DNA of 64,000 nucleotides from assembly GCA_947493195.1 (NCBI GenBank), contig CANLQG010000001.1, forward strand, positions 310,001 to 374,000, read 5' to 3'. How positions within the stretch are numbered: the first letter of the stretch is position 1; each line of letters begins with the position of its first letter. Source of the stretch: an uncultured Sphingomonadaceae bacterium. Lineage in GTDB: Bacteria; Pseudomonadota; Alphaproteobacteria; Sphingomonadales; Sphingomonadaceae. Under the pieces are notes generated by a model. That model had not been told where the DNA came from and did not search any database. It saw only the letters and a list, made by a program, of their open reading frames with translations. Below, piece by piece: positions 54,590-64,000 of this stretch. The position numbers and the translations under genes are program-made.

Positions 54590-55894
54590 TCACCGCCCGA
54601 CGGCGGTATATGCGAAGCCGTGGCGTTCGACGTCTTCGCGGGTGTAGAGGTTCCTGAGGTCGACCAGCACCGGGGTCTTCAGCAGGCCTTTCACCCGCTC
54701 GAGGTCGAGCGCGCGGAACGCGTCCCACTCGGTCACGATCACGGCGGCATCCGCCCCGTCCATCGCTTCGTAGGGGCCATCGCAGTAGGTGACCTTGTCG
54801 ATCACCTTCCTCGCCTGCTCCATCCCCTCTGGATCGTAGGCCTTCACCTGTATCCCTGCATCCTGCAGCGCCTGCACCACGCTGATTGCAGGTGAATCGC
54901 GCATGTCGTCGGTGTTGGCCTTGAACGTCAGGCCCAGCACCGCCACTGTCTTGCCGTGCTGGTCGCCCCCGCCCAGCGCGTTGATCACCTTGCGGCCCAT
55001 CGACCGCTTGCGCTGGTCGTTGCTGGCCACCACGCTTTCCACGATCCGCAGCGGGCTTTCGTAGTCCTGCCCGGTCTTCAGCAGCGCCAGCGTATCCTTG
55101 GGAAAGCAGCTGCCGCCATAGCCCGGACCCGGCATCAGGAAGCGATTGCCGATGCGGCTGTCGAGGCCGATGCCTTTTGCCACGTCGGCGACATCCGCCC
55201 CCACCTTCTCGCACAGGTCGGCGATCTCGTTGATGAAGCCGATCTTGGTGGCAAGGAAGGCGTTGCCGGCATACTTGGTCAGTTCGGCAGCGCGCCTGCT
55301 CATCACCACCAGCGGGCTTTCGTTGCGGGTAAGCGGGCGATAGATCTCCGCCAGCACCTTTTCCGCGTGCTCGTCGTCCACGCCGATCACCACCCGGTCG
55401 GGCCGCTTGAAGTCGTCGATCGCTGCGCCCTCGCGCAGGAACTCGGGGTTGCTGGCAACCGAGAACTCGAGCTCCGGCGCGGTCTCGCGGATGATCCGCT
55501 CCACCTCGTCGCCCGTGCCCACCGGCACCGTCGACTTGTCGACCACCACCACGCCTGCCGGCAGCAGCGGGGCCATCTCCTTGGCCGCGGCATAGACGTA
55601 GGACAGGTCCGCATGGCCATCGCCGCGGCGGCTGGGCGTGCCCACCGCGATGAACACCGCGTCCGTCCCCGGCAGCGCTTCGGCCAGGTCCAGCGTGAAG
55701 GCCAGACGGCCTGCCTCGACATTGCGGGCCACCAATTCGTCCAGACCAGGCTCGAAAATCGGGATCTCGCCCGCCAGCAGCGCGTCGATCTTCGACTGGT
55801 CCTTGTCCACGCACACGACCTCGTGACCGAAGTCCGCAAAACAGGCGCCAGATACCAGGCCAACATAGCCAGTGCCAATCATCACGATACGCAT
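54590..55894 (-). CDS. UDP-glucose 6-dehydrogenase
   Basis: Oxidises UDP-glucose to UDP-glucuronate with two NAD+, supplying precursors for capsule or exopolysaccharide. The 434-residue protein has the Rossmann start MRIVMIGTGYVGLVSGACFADFGHEVVCVD, SNPEFLREG, and catalytic Cys263 in GYGGSCFPKD. The length fits the family. No polysaccharide genes are adjacent. Confidence 0.95.
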   Translation of the reverse strand: MRIVMIGTGYVGLVSGACFADFGHEVVCVDKDQSKIDALLAGEIPIFEPGLDELVARNVEAGRLAFTLDLAEALPGTDAVFIAVGTPSRRGDGHADLSYVYAAAKEMAPLLPAGVVVVDKSTVPVGTGDEVERIIRETAPELEFSVASNPEFLREGAAIDDFKRPDRVVIGVDDEHAEKVLAEIYRPLTRNESPLVVMSRRAAELTKYAGNAFLATKIGFINEIADLCEKVGADVADVAKGIGLDSRIGNRFLMPGPGYGGSCFPKDTLALLKTGQDYESPLRIVESVVASNDQRKRSMGRKVINALGGGDQHGKTVAVLGLTFKANTDDMRDSPAISVVQALQDAGIQVKAYDPEGMEQARKVIDKVTYCDGPYEAMDGADAAVIVTEWDAFRALDLERVKGLLKTPVLVDLRNLYTREDVERHGFAYTAVGR

Positions 55895-55969
55895 AGGAAG
55901 GTGTCTCTCAAATTATTGCCGGACCTGCAGGTCCGGATGCCTTCATCCCGGCAAAAAAGCCGATAGTCT

Positions 55970-56437
55970 TCAACCGCGGCCGCGATAGGATGGGACGCCC
56001 TGCTCTGGCAACCACAGTCCCTCGGGCGGCTTGCCGCTTTGCCAGAACACGTCGATGGGAATGCCGCCGCGCGGATACCAGTATCCCCCGATGCGGAGCC
56101 ACTGCGGCTCCATCTCGGCAAACAGGCGTTGGCCGATGCCGACGGTGACATCCTCATGGAAGCCGTCGTGATTGCGGAACGCGCCAAGGAACAGCTTCAG
56201 GCTCTTGCTCTCAACAATTGTCTTGCCCGGCGCATAGTCGATAACGAGATGCGCGAAGTCTGGCTGTCCCGTCACCGGACACAGGCTGGTGAATTCCGGC
56301 GCGGCGAAACGCACCAGATACAGCGCCCCCTCCCGCGGATTGGGGACATAATCGAGGACCGCTTCTTCCGGAGAGGCGGGAAGAGCACTGGTCTGGCCAA
56401 GGTGCAGCGGAGAGACTGGCTTGTCTGTATCACTCAT
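55970..56437 (-). CDS. queF: NADPH-dependent preQ0 reductase
   Basis: Reduces the nitrile of 7-cyano-7-deazaguanine to preQ1 in queuosine synthesis. The 155-residue protein is the short, YkvM-type form. The catalytic Cys53 and Asp60 are in [12 protein letters not shown], and the substrate block is [16 protein letters not shown]. The start at 56437 (MSDTDKPVS) leaves an 84-base spacer shared with a divergent sulfurtransferase gene. Confidence 0.95.
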   Translation of the reverse strand: MSDTDKPVSPLHLGQTSALPASPEEAVLDYVPNPREGALYLVRFAAPEFTSLCPVTGQPDFAHLVIDYAPGKTIVESKSLKLFLGAFRNHDGFHEDVTVGIGQRLFAEMEPQWLRIGGYWYPRGGIPIDVFWQSGKPPEGLWLPEQGVPSYRGRG

Positions 56438-56521
56438 GGGCGCACCTGTGGCGCGGCTTTGCGCGCGGTGCAAGCACCTGCGGCATTTACGAAGCTGCCG
56501 CCAGCGGTTACGCCCCTGCCG

Positions 56522-57364
56522 ATGGATACGCTTGTGACGACAGACTGGCTGGCAGATCGGCTGGGCGCCCGCGATCTGGTGGTGCTGGATGCGTCGCTGC
56601 ACCTGCCCGCCACGGGGCGCGATGCTGTGGCAGAATTTGCCGAGGCCCATATTCCCGGAGCGCGCTTCCTCGATCTGAAAACGCTGATCGATGGCGATAG
56701 CAAAATACCGTCCGCATACCCTACGCGCTCAAAGCTCGATGCACGGCTGGGCGAGCTTGGCGTAAAGGCAACCGACCGCATTGTACTTTACGACAACAGC
56801 GTAATGCGCACCGCCGCGCGCGCCTGGTTCGTGCTACGCCTACATGGCGTGGACGCGGCCGTGCTCGACGGCGGTTTCGGCAAGTGGCTGGCGGAGGGCA
56901 AGCCAACCGACAGCGGCCCGGTATCGGCAGAGCCGAGCCGGTTTTCCTCCGCTGGCGCGGCAGGCTCCATTCGCACAAAGGCAGACATGCTCGCCAACTG
57001 CCAGACCCCCGCCGAACAGGTGGTCGACGCGCGCGACGCCGGTCGCTTCACGGGCGAGACGACCGATACCGTCCACGATCTGCCGGGCGGTCATATCCCC
57101 GGCGCGCGGAACATGTTCTTCGCCGATCTGCTGGCAGAGGACGGGACATTCCTGCCGCCAGACCGGCTGGCCAAGGCGTTCACTGATGCCGGGCTCGACC
57201 CGGCAGCGCCCCTGGCGGCTTCCTGCGGCAGCGGGATCACCGCATCGGTTGTCCTGTTAGCCCACCATCTGATCGGCCATGATCACGGCGCACTTTACGA
57301 CGGCAGCTGGAGCGAGTGGGGCGCCGATCCCACGACACCGAAGGAAACGGGGCAAGCCGCATGA
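56522..57364 (+). CDS. sseA: 3-mercaptopyruvate/thiosulfate sulfurtransferase
   Basis: Tandem-rhodanese enzyme of 280 residues. The first (inactive) domain has [12 protein letters not shown]; the second ends in the active-site loop CGSGITASV, whose CG-S-G signature is that of SseA-type mercaptopyruvate sulfurtransferases. It also has DGSWSEWG near the C-terminus. Its stop overlaps the start of metC (ATGA), linking it to sulfur amino acid metabolism. Confidence 0.92.
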   Translation: MDTLVTTDWLADRLGARDLVVLDASLHLPATGRDAVAEFAEAHIPGARFLDLKTLIDGDSKIPSAYPTRSKLDARLGELGVKATDRIVLYDNSVMRTAARAWFVLRLHGVDAAVLDGGFGKWLAEGKPTDSGPVSAEPSRFSSAGAAGSIRTKADMLANCQTPAEQVVDARDAGRFTGETTDTVHDLPGGHIPGARNMFFADLLAEDGTFLPPDRLAKAFTDAGLDPAAPLAASCGSGITASVVLLAHHLIGHDHGALYDGSWSEWGADPTTPKETGQAA

Positions 57365-58578
57365 GCGACAAGGTGCACAAACCTGCCACGCGGGTGGTTG
57401 AAGCCGGGCGGAAAAAGGCATGGACCAGTGTGCCCGGTAACAAGGGCGGTGTGGTCAGCCCGCCGGTATGGAGAGCGAGCACCCATCTCTACGAGGATTG
57501 CGAGGATCTGGCCGCGGGTCGTCCCAACGAGGACGGACATTTCTACTACGGCAGGCGCGGCGGCCCGACGCAATGGGCACTTGCCGATGCGCTGACCGCG
57601 CTGGAAACGGGCGCGGATGGCACCGAACTGTTCCCTAGCGGGGTAGCTGCCATCGCGTGTACCCTTATGGCGGTGCTGCGTCCCGGCGATGAACTGCTGG
57701 TAACCGACAACGCCTACGAACCGACGCGCAACATCGCGCTGTCCATGCTGCGGCAGTTTGGAATTACGGCAAAGCCGTTCGACCCGCTCGATCCTGGCGG
57801 CCTTGCCAGCGCCATTACCGACAGGACCAGAGCCGTGGTGCTGGAAAGCCCCGGCAGCCTGACGATGGAGGTGTGCGATATTCCCGCGCTTTGCGACGTT
57901 GCGAGGGAGCGCGGCGTCCTGTCGATCATCGACAATACCTGGGCAACTGCGCTGGGATTTCCGGCGCTGCAGCATGGCTGCGATATATCCGTCATGAGCC
58001 TTACCAAGCATGTGGGCGGGCATTCCGACGTAATGATGGGCAGCGTCAGCGCGGCCAGGCCCGTCATCAATCGCATCCGGCGGCAGGCGCAATTCATGGG
58101 GCAGGTCGTTTCGCCAGACGATGCTGCCCTCGCCCTGCGCGGCCTGCGTTCGATGCAGGTGCGGCTGGAGCGATCGACGCAGACCGCCCTGGCACTGGCG
58201 ACCTGGCTCGAAACGCGTGCCGAAGTCTCCGCCGTCCTGTGCCCGATGCTGCCCGGCGCGCCCGGTCACGATCTTTGGCGGCGCGATTTCAGGGGCGGGT
58301 GTGGTCTGTTCAGCATCGTTCTGGCCGATGGCTTCGACAGTGCTGCGCGCGCCCGGATGATCGACGCGCTCGACCTGTTCGGCATCGGCTTCAGCTGGGG
58401 CGGCTTCGAAAGCCTCGCCATCCCGTTTGAACCCGCCCCTGTTCATACCCTTCGCCCGTGGCCGCCGGGAATTGATGCCGGCAGCGGGCTTGGCGTGCGG
58501 CTGTCCATCGGTCTAGAAGACGCAGAAGACCTTATCGGCGATCTCGCCCAGGGGCTTGACGCGATGGGAGCGAAATGA
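57361..58578 (+). CDS. metC: Cystathionine beta-lyase
   Basis: PLP enzyme splitting cystathionine to homocysteine, pyruvate and ammonia. The 405-residue protein has PLP lysine Lys216 in SLTKHVGGHSD, VVSPPVWRASTHLY and FYYGRRGGPTQWALADALTALETG near the N-terminus, and DNTWAT. The MetC (not MetB) type is suggested by the R-R-G-x-P-T-x-W variant. It is coupled to sseA upstream and, by ATGA, to the MscS gene downstream. Confidence 0.93.
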   Translation: MSDKVHKPATRVVEAGRKKAWTSVPGNKGGVVSPPVWRASTHLYEDCEDLAAGRPNEDGHFYYGRRGGPTQWALADALTALETGADGTELFPSGVAAIACTLMAVLRPGDELLVTDNAYEPTRNIALSMLRQFGITAKPFDPLDPGGLASAITDRTRAVVLESPGSLTMEVCDIPALCDVARERGVLSIIDNTWATALGFPALQHGCDISVMSLTKHVGGHSDVMMGSVSAARPVINRIRRQAQFMGQVVSPDDAALALRGLRSMQVRLERSTQTALALATWLETRAEVSAVLCPMLPGAPGHDLWRRDFRGGCGLFSIVLADGFDSAARARMIDALDLFGIGFSWGGFESLAIPFEPAPVHTLRPWPPGIDAGSGLGVRLSIGLEDAEDLIGDLAQGLDAMGAK

Positions 58579-59828
58579 CCGGAACAGCCACTTTACCGGA
58601 TTCCGCCACGGCAGCGCAGGATAGTTCCCAGCAGGCAGAGACCCCGCAGGCCGTGCCCCTGCGCGATGCGGAGACCGGTGAACCGCTGATCAACCCCGAA
58701 ACCGGCGAACCGTTGATGGGAATACCGTCGCCCAGCGAGGCAGTGCCTGTCCTCGATCCCGCCACGGGCGAGCCGCTGATCAACCCGGACACCGGGGAGC
58801 CGCTGCTGGCGATACCCGATGTGGTCCCCACGCCGGAGGCGACCCCGGAGGTTTCCACTGCCATCCGCACGACCGAAGAGGTCCGCGACGCGGTGAGCGA
58901 GCGCAGCGAAACGGTCGGCGGCATTCTGGACGGGCTGGATGCGGCAGCGGTGCAGGTCGGCTCGATCCGTTTCTCTCTGCTCGATGCACTGCTGGCGATG
59001 CTGGTGATCGTGCTCGTCATTCTCCTCGCCTGGGCGGTAACCCGGCTGATCCGCTTCTCCCTGCGCCGGATCACGCGCCTCGATGGCTCCCAGCGCCTGT
59101 TGGCGGAGAAGATCTCGACGATACTCGTGTGGGCGCTGGCCTTCCTGATCGGTATCGACATGCTCGGCATCGACCTTACGGCGCTGGCTGTGTTCTCCGG
59201 TGCATTCGGCCTTGCCATCGGTTTCGGCCTGCAAAAGACCTTCGGTAACCTGATTGCCGGAATCATCCTGCTGATGGACAAGTCGATCAAGCCGGGCGAC
59301 GTGATTTCCGTGGCCGATGCTGCGGGCAACGAGGGTTTCGGCCAGATCCGCAAGATCGGCATCCGCGCCATTTCCGTGGTTACGCGGGACCAGACCGAAT
59401 ACCTGATCCCGAACGAGAACCTGATGATCAACCAGGTGGTGAACTGGTCCTACAGTTCGCGAGAGGTGCGGGTGAAGGCGGCAGTCGGCGTGTCCTACGA
59501 CAGCGATCTCGATCTGGTGACGGAGCTTTTGTACAAGGCGGTTGAAGAGACCCCCCGCATCCTCAAGACGCCCAAGTCGCGTGTGAATATCATGGCCTTT
59601 GGCAACAGCTCGGTGGATTTCGAAGTGCGTTTCTGGATCACCGACCCCGAAGGCGGCCTCGCGAACATCCGGTCGGATGTCTACCAGCGGATCTGGCAAC
59701 TGTTCCGTGAGAACGACGTCGAGATTCCGTTTCCTCAGCGTGATCTTAACTTGCGTGGAAACGAGCAATTCAACCAGTTGGTCGCAGCAATCGGCCAGCG
59801 GCTGGAAAACAATTCCACGAAAGACTGA
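58575..59828 (+). CDS. MscS-family mechanosensitive channel with N-terminal TGEPL repeats
   Basis: Small-conductance mechanosensitive channel, which releases solutes on hypo-osmotic shock. The 417-residue protein has two membrane segments (LLDALLAMLVIVLVILLAWAV; ILVWALAFLIGIDMLGI) and the pore helix LAVFSGAFGLAIGFGLQKTFGNLIAG typical of MscS. The cytoplasmic beta domain has KPGDVISV and RTRDQTEYLIPNENL-like (VVTRDQTEYLIPNENL). The first 80 residues carry four TGEPL units (34-38, 43-47, 64-68, 73-77), not part of the family. Confidence 0.92.
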   Translation: MTGTATLPDSATAAQDSSQQAETPQAVPLRDAETGEPLINPETGEPLMGIPSPSEAVPVLDPATGEPLINPDTGEPLLAIPDVVPTPEATPEVSTAIRTTEEVRDAVSERSETVGGILDGLDAAAVQVGSIRFSLLDALLAMLVIVLVILLAWAVTRLIRFSLRRITRLDGSQRLLAEKISTILVWALAFLIGIDMLGIDLTALAVFSGAFGLAIGFGLQKTFGNLIAGIILLMDKSIKPGDVISVADAAGNEGFGQIRKIGIRAISVVTRDQTEYLIPNENLMINQVVNWSYSSREVRVKAAVGVSYDSDLDLVTELLYKAVEETPRILKTPKSRVNIMAFGNSSVDFEVRFWITDPEGGLANIRSDVYQRIWQLFRENDVEIPFPQRDLNLRGNEQFNQLVAAIGQRLENNSTKD

Positions 59829-59896
59829 TTTAGTCCGACCAGGCTGTTTCAATCCCCTAATACACCGTGGTACCCCTCGTGCGGAAACGAAGGGTA

Positions 59897-60649
59897 ATGA
59901 CGCTATATCTGGGTATCATCACCGCCTACGGGGCGGTTGCCGTGCTGGCGTGGCTGGCGGCACTGCTGTACCCGCGGCTGATCCCGGCAACCGCGCCGAC
60001 TTTCCTCGGCAACCGCTGGAAAAAGGCGGGCCTGTTGGCGCTTGCCACGGCTGGCATGGCCGTGCTCGCGTTCATGGCAGGTCGCGGGCTCCTGCTGACA
60101 GGCGACAGTGCGGCAGTGGCCATGCTGAACCAGATCGTGATCTTCGCCCCGGTGATCGCCTATGCGCTGTATTGCCGTACCCCCACCCTCGTGCTGGTGC
60201 CGCAGAAGAATACCGCGCGTTCGCTGGCGATAGGCCTCGGCATAGCTGTTCTCGGCCTCACGGCCTTCTACTCATCCATCGGCAGGTGGGACGATCTGCC
60301 GCTTCTAGGCAGCACTTTGCTGTCGGGTGAGGCGATTTCCATCGTTGCAAGATCGCTGCTGAGATGCCTGTTCGTCGGCGCCTTTCTGGCGCTGGTCGCC
60401 GATGGCTGGTCGAAACGCACGGCGCTGCTGCTGCCAGGCCTAGCGATCGCTCTGCTACAGTTACCCGCACTGTTCGAGGACGGCTTCTCTGCGGGATGGC
60501 TCGGCTTGCTGGTGGCCCATGTGGTGCTGGTGGCGGGATTGCTGTCGGCCATCCTCGCCACCCGCAACATCGTGTGGTTCTGGCCGGTTCTCGCTGTGTT
60601 GAACCTGATGCAATTCTCGGTCATGCAGGACGTAGTAGGGCCGCGATAA
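59897..60649 (+). CDS. Hypothetical polytopic membrane protein
   Basis: Not recognised. The 250-residue protein has about seven hydrophobic segments and few charged residues. Motif PQKNTARSLAIG lies in a cytoplasmic-side loop after the third or fourth helix. The start at 59897 has an AAGGGTA site; a GTG at 59867 is possible. It follows the MscS gene after 68 bases, so cotranscription is plausible. Confidence 0.75.
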   Translation: MTLYLGIITAYGAVAVLAWLAALLYPRLIPATAPTFLGNRWKKAGLLALATAGMAVLAFMAGRGLLLTGDSAAVAMLNQIVIFAPVIAYALYCRTPTLVLVPQKNTARSLAIGLGIAVLGLTAFYSSIGRWDDLPLLGSTLLSGEAISIVARSLLRCLFVGAFLALVADGWSKRTALLLPGLAIALLQLPALFEDGFSAGWLGLLVAHVVLVAGLLSAILATRNIVWFWPVLAVLNLMQFSVMQDVVGPR

Positions 60650-60718
60650 AGCTGACCTTACGCCAGGCCAAAGCTTTCTCACTGGCTGTTCGGTGGCCTC
60701 GCGCGCATCTAGCCTCCC

Positions 60719-61474
60719 ATGAAATCAGGCACGATCTACCTTGTGGGCGCAGGCCCCGGCGATCCCGACTTGCTCACGCTGCGCGCGGCGCGACTGATCG
60801 AGGCGGCATCGCTTATCGTTCACGACGGGCTTGTTGACCCCGCCATCCTTGCCATGGCCCGCCCCGATGCGCGGCTGGTCTCCGTCGCCAAGCAGCGTTC
60901 CAGGCATACGCTTCCGCAAGAGGACATCAACGCCCTGCTGGTGCGCGAGGCGCTGGCCGGGGCCGACGTGGTGCGGCTGAAGGGCGGCGACCCGTTCATC
61001 TTCGGCCGCGGCGGGGAGGAGATGGAAGCAGCACAGGCGTTTGGCGTGCGCGTGGAAGTCGTGCCCGGAATCAGCGCCGCCAACGGCGCGGCGGCAGCCA
61101 GCGGCATTGCCCTTACTCACCGCGAGGACGCCAGCGTGGTCAGCTTCGTGGCTGGCCAGTGCAAGGGGCTTTCGGATCAGGACTGGGTCGGCCTTGCCGG
61201 CAAGGGACGCACGCTGGTGATCTACATGGGCGTAAAAACCGCCCCGCAGATTGCAGAGAAGCTGATGGCCGACGGCCTCGCCCCGGAAATGCCGCTGGCC
61301 GTGATCGAGAACGCCTGCCGTCACGACATGCGCGTGTTGCGCGGGCCGCTGGCTGGCCTGCCCGATCTTGTCGAACGCGAGAAGGTGCAGAGCCCTGCGC
61401 TTATCGTGATCGGTCACGTTACCGCGCGTGCTGATGCCGCGCTTGTTCAACTCGCACAGGAAACCGCCTTGTGA
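60719..61474 (+). CDS. cobA: Uroporphyrinogen-III C-methyltransferase
   Basis: Makes precorrin-2 from uroporphyrinogen III with two S-adenosylmethionines, for the sirohaem used by CysI. The 251-residue protein has VGAGPGDPDLLTLRAARLI, the RLKGGDPFIFGRGGEE block and VVPGISAANGAAAASGI. It is a single-domain CobA, without the CysG dehydrogenase part. It opens the sulfite-reduction run; its stop overlaps the DUF2849 start by four bases. Confidence 0.96.
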   Translation: MKSGTIYLVGAGPGDPDLLTLRAARLIEAASLIVHDGLVDPAILAMARPDARLVSVAKQRSRHTLPQEDINALLVREALAGADVVRLKGGDPFIFGRGGEEMEAAQAFGVRVEVVPGISAANGAAAASGIALTHREDASVVSFVAGQCKGLSDQDWVGLAGKGRTLVIYMGVKTAPQIAEKLMADGLAPEMPLAVIENACRHDMRVLRGPLAGLPDLVEREKVQSPALIVIGHVTARADAALVQLAQETAL

Positions 61475-61767
61475 AAATCCTTACCGGAAATGACCTGAAA
61501 AGCGGCGCCGTCGTCTGGTGGGATGGCCAGGGCTGGTCGATCCACATCACCGACGCGGTAGATGCCGGCGACGATGCCGAGAACATCCTCGCCGTGGAAA
61601 GCGCCGCGCGCCGGGTAAATGCCGCCTACGCCATCGATGCCGAGCAGACCGAGGACGGTCCGCGTCCGGCACATATCAAGGACCGTGTGCGCGCACTCGG
61701 CCCGACCGTTCGCCCTGATCTGGCTGTGCCCGCAGTCAAGACCGTGGGCTGGGACTGGGTGATTTAG
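61471..61767 (+). CDS. DUF2849 protein
   Basis: A 98-residue protein of DUF2849, commonly found before cysI in alphaproteobacteria. It opens MKILTGNDLKSGAVVWWDGQGWS, with late KTVGWDWVI. The GTG start overlaps cobA. Its role is unknown; constant placement between cobA and cysI suggests assembly or regulation of the reductase. Confidence 0.9.
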   Translation: MKILTGNDLKSGAVVWWDGQGWSIHITDAVDAGDDAENILAVESAARRVNAAYAIDAEQTEDGPRPAHIKDRVRALGPTVRPDLAVPAVKTVGWDWVI

Positions 61768-61768
61768 A

Positions 61769-63395
<1,627 letters not shown>

Positions 63396-63403
<8 letters not shown>

Positions 63404-63851
63404 TGTAGATCTGGGCACTGGACGCGACGACGTGCAGCTGCGCTTCCGTGACGACGAACAGGCAGGCGTTGCCGCCGTAACCGTCGATTCCTTTCTCGAC
63501 CAGTCGGACGCCGAAGCCGTGCGCATGGAGCCGGGCGACGATGCGCGCGACCTGTTGCCGCACCTCTCCCGCCTGCGACTGGTGGAAGTGAGCTTCCCCA
63601 GCCACACGGACGGTCGCGGCTATTCCGCCGCCCGTCTGCTGCGCGAGCACGGCTATACCGGCGAACTGCGCGCCGTGGGAGACGTGCTGGTGGACCAGCT
63701 GCGCTACATGCGCCGCTGCGGCTTCGACGCCTTCGCGCCCGAGCAGCCGATGGACGAGGGCGACGCTGCTGCTGCGCTGAACCGATACGAACACGTCTAC
63801 CAGTCCGCTGCGGACGACGCCGTTCCGATCTGGAACCTGCGCCATGGGTGA
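63396..63851 (+). CDS. DUF934 protein (CysX-like, oxidoreductase-associated)
   Basis: A 151-residue DUF934 protein, found next to cysI and cysH in many proteobacteria without full CysJ. It has MEPGDDARDLLPHLSRLRLVEVSFPSHTDGRGYSAARLLREHGYTGELRAVGDVLVDQLRYMRRCGFD, the family core. The start at 63396 lies inside the end of cysI; an in-frame ATG upstream is rejected. Function is unproven. Confidence 0.9.
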
Positions 63852-64000
63852 ACCCGCGCGCCGTCTTGACCGGGATGTCGATCGCATCGATACCGGACCT
63901 GCCTTCACGCAGGCCGATGCCGATGCGCTGAACGCCCGCTTTGCCGGTGTGCCCACGCCGGAGATGCTGCGCATCCTGCTGGCTGAAGACAAGCTTGGCC
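63844..64000 (+). CDS. cysH: Phosphoadenylyl-sulfate reductase, 5' end only
   Basis: Only the first 52 residues are inside the window (MGEPARRLDRDVDRIDTGPAFTQADADALNARFAGVPTPEMLRILLAEDKLG); the frame stays open to the edge. The assignment rests on its place directly after DUF934 in the sulfur cluster and on the L-N-A-R-F...P-x-E-M-L-R pattern of alphaproteobacterial CysH N-termini. The start overlaps DUF934 by eight bases. Catalytic residues are outside the window. Confidence 0.8.
   Translation, partial: MGEPARRLDRDVDRIDTGPAFTQADADALNARFAGVPTPEMLRILLAEDKLG

Overview
This window is GC-rich chromosomal DNA from an alphaproteobacterium. It is most likely a member of the Sphingomonadales, close to the Erythrobacteraceae. 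The evidence is the gene content and order: carotenoid ketolase and hydroxylase genes, a DUF1476 (ATPase zeta) - BolA - monothiol glutaredoxin group, a YlxR protein with a C-terminal L7Ae-like extension between nusA and infB, and a cobA - DUF2849 - cysI - DUF934 - cysH sulfur cluster. No rRNA, CRISPR array, insertion sequence, integrase or prophage gene was found. Both window edges cut genes: pnp on the left (3' end missing) and cysH on the right (3' end missing).

Layout. 1-14.2 kb is mostly minus strand: an RNA-metabolism and translation block (pnp, rpsO, truB; then rbfA, infB, ylxR, nusA, rimP), interrupted by a site-2 protease, an AbgT-type transporter, a flavodoxin-like protein and thymidine kinase. 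14.9-19.8 kb is an envelope-stress (Psp) locus. A divergent pspF faces a strong sigma-54 promoter that drives a 50-residue membrane microprotein, pspA, pspB, pspC and then seven further small membrane proteins, each ending in a PspB-like coiled-coil motif. 19.8-30.2 kb carries sufE, a Pmp3-type peptide, DUF3422, crtW-crtZ, leuC/leuD (with two unrelated genes between them), ATPase zeta, bolA, a glutaredoxin, an SRAP protein and a PhyH dioxygenase. 30.2-36.4 kb has a GH43 lipoprotein behind a LacI-type operator, an aldehyde dehydrogenase, tRNA-Arg, a queuosine-precursor transporter, a second small Psp operon with its own sigma-54-like promoter, recF and a TesA-like lipoprotein. 36.4-45.5 kb holds a YbbA/YbbP-type ABC exporter, a membrane protein, a large TonB-dependent receptor and typA. 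45.5-48.8 kb is one solitary restriction-modification gene. 49-55.9 kb has a glycosyltransferase, a PadR regulator, rarA, a TM2 protein, tRNA-Thr and UDP-glucose dehydrogenase. 56-64 kb has queF, a sulfurtransferase, metC, an MscS channel and the assimilatory sulfite-reduction operon.

The most unusual content is the Psp material. PspB is normally a single small protein. Here it is followed by a translationally coupled run of seven related proteins with diverged membrane anchors but a conserved C-terminal motif (about D/E-R-h-x-V-L-E-R-I-x-T-D ... E-I-E-x-L-R). About 15 kb away, on the opposite strand, a near-identical sigma-54 promoter drives two paralogous 40-42 residue membrane microproteins and a short PspC. 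Together these suggest one PspF-controlled regulon with expanded membrane-sensor and microprotein components. The conclusion rests on sequence reading only; no searches were run.
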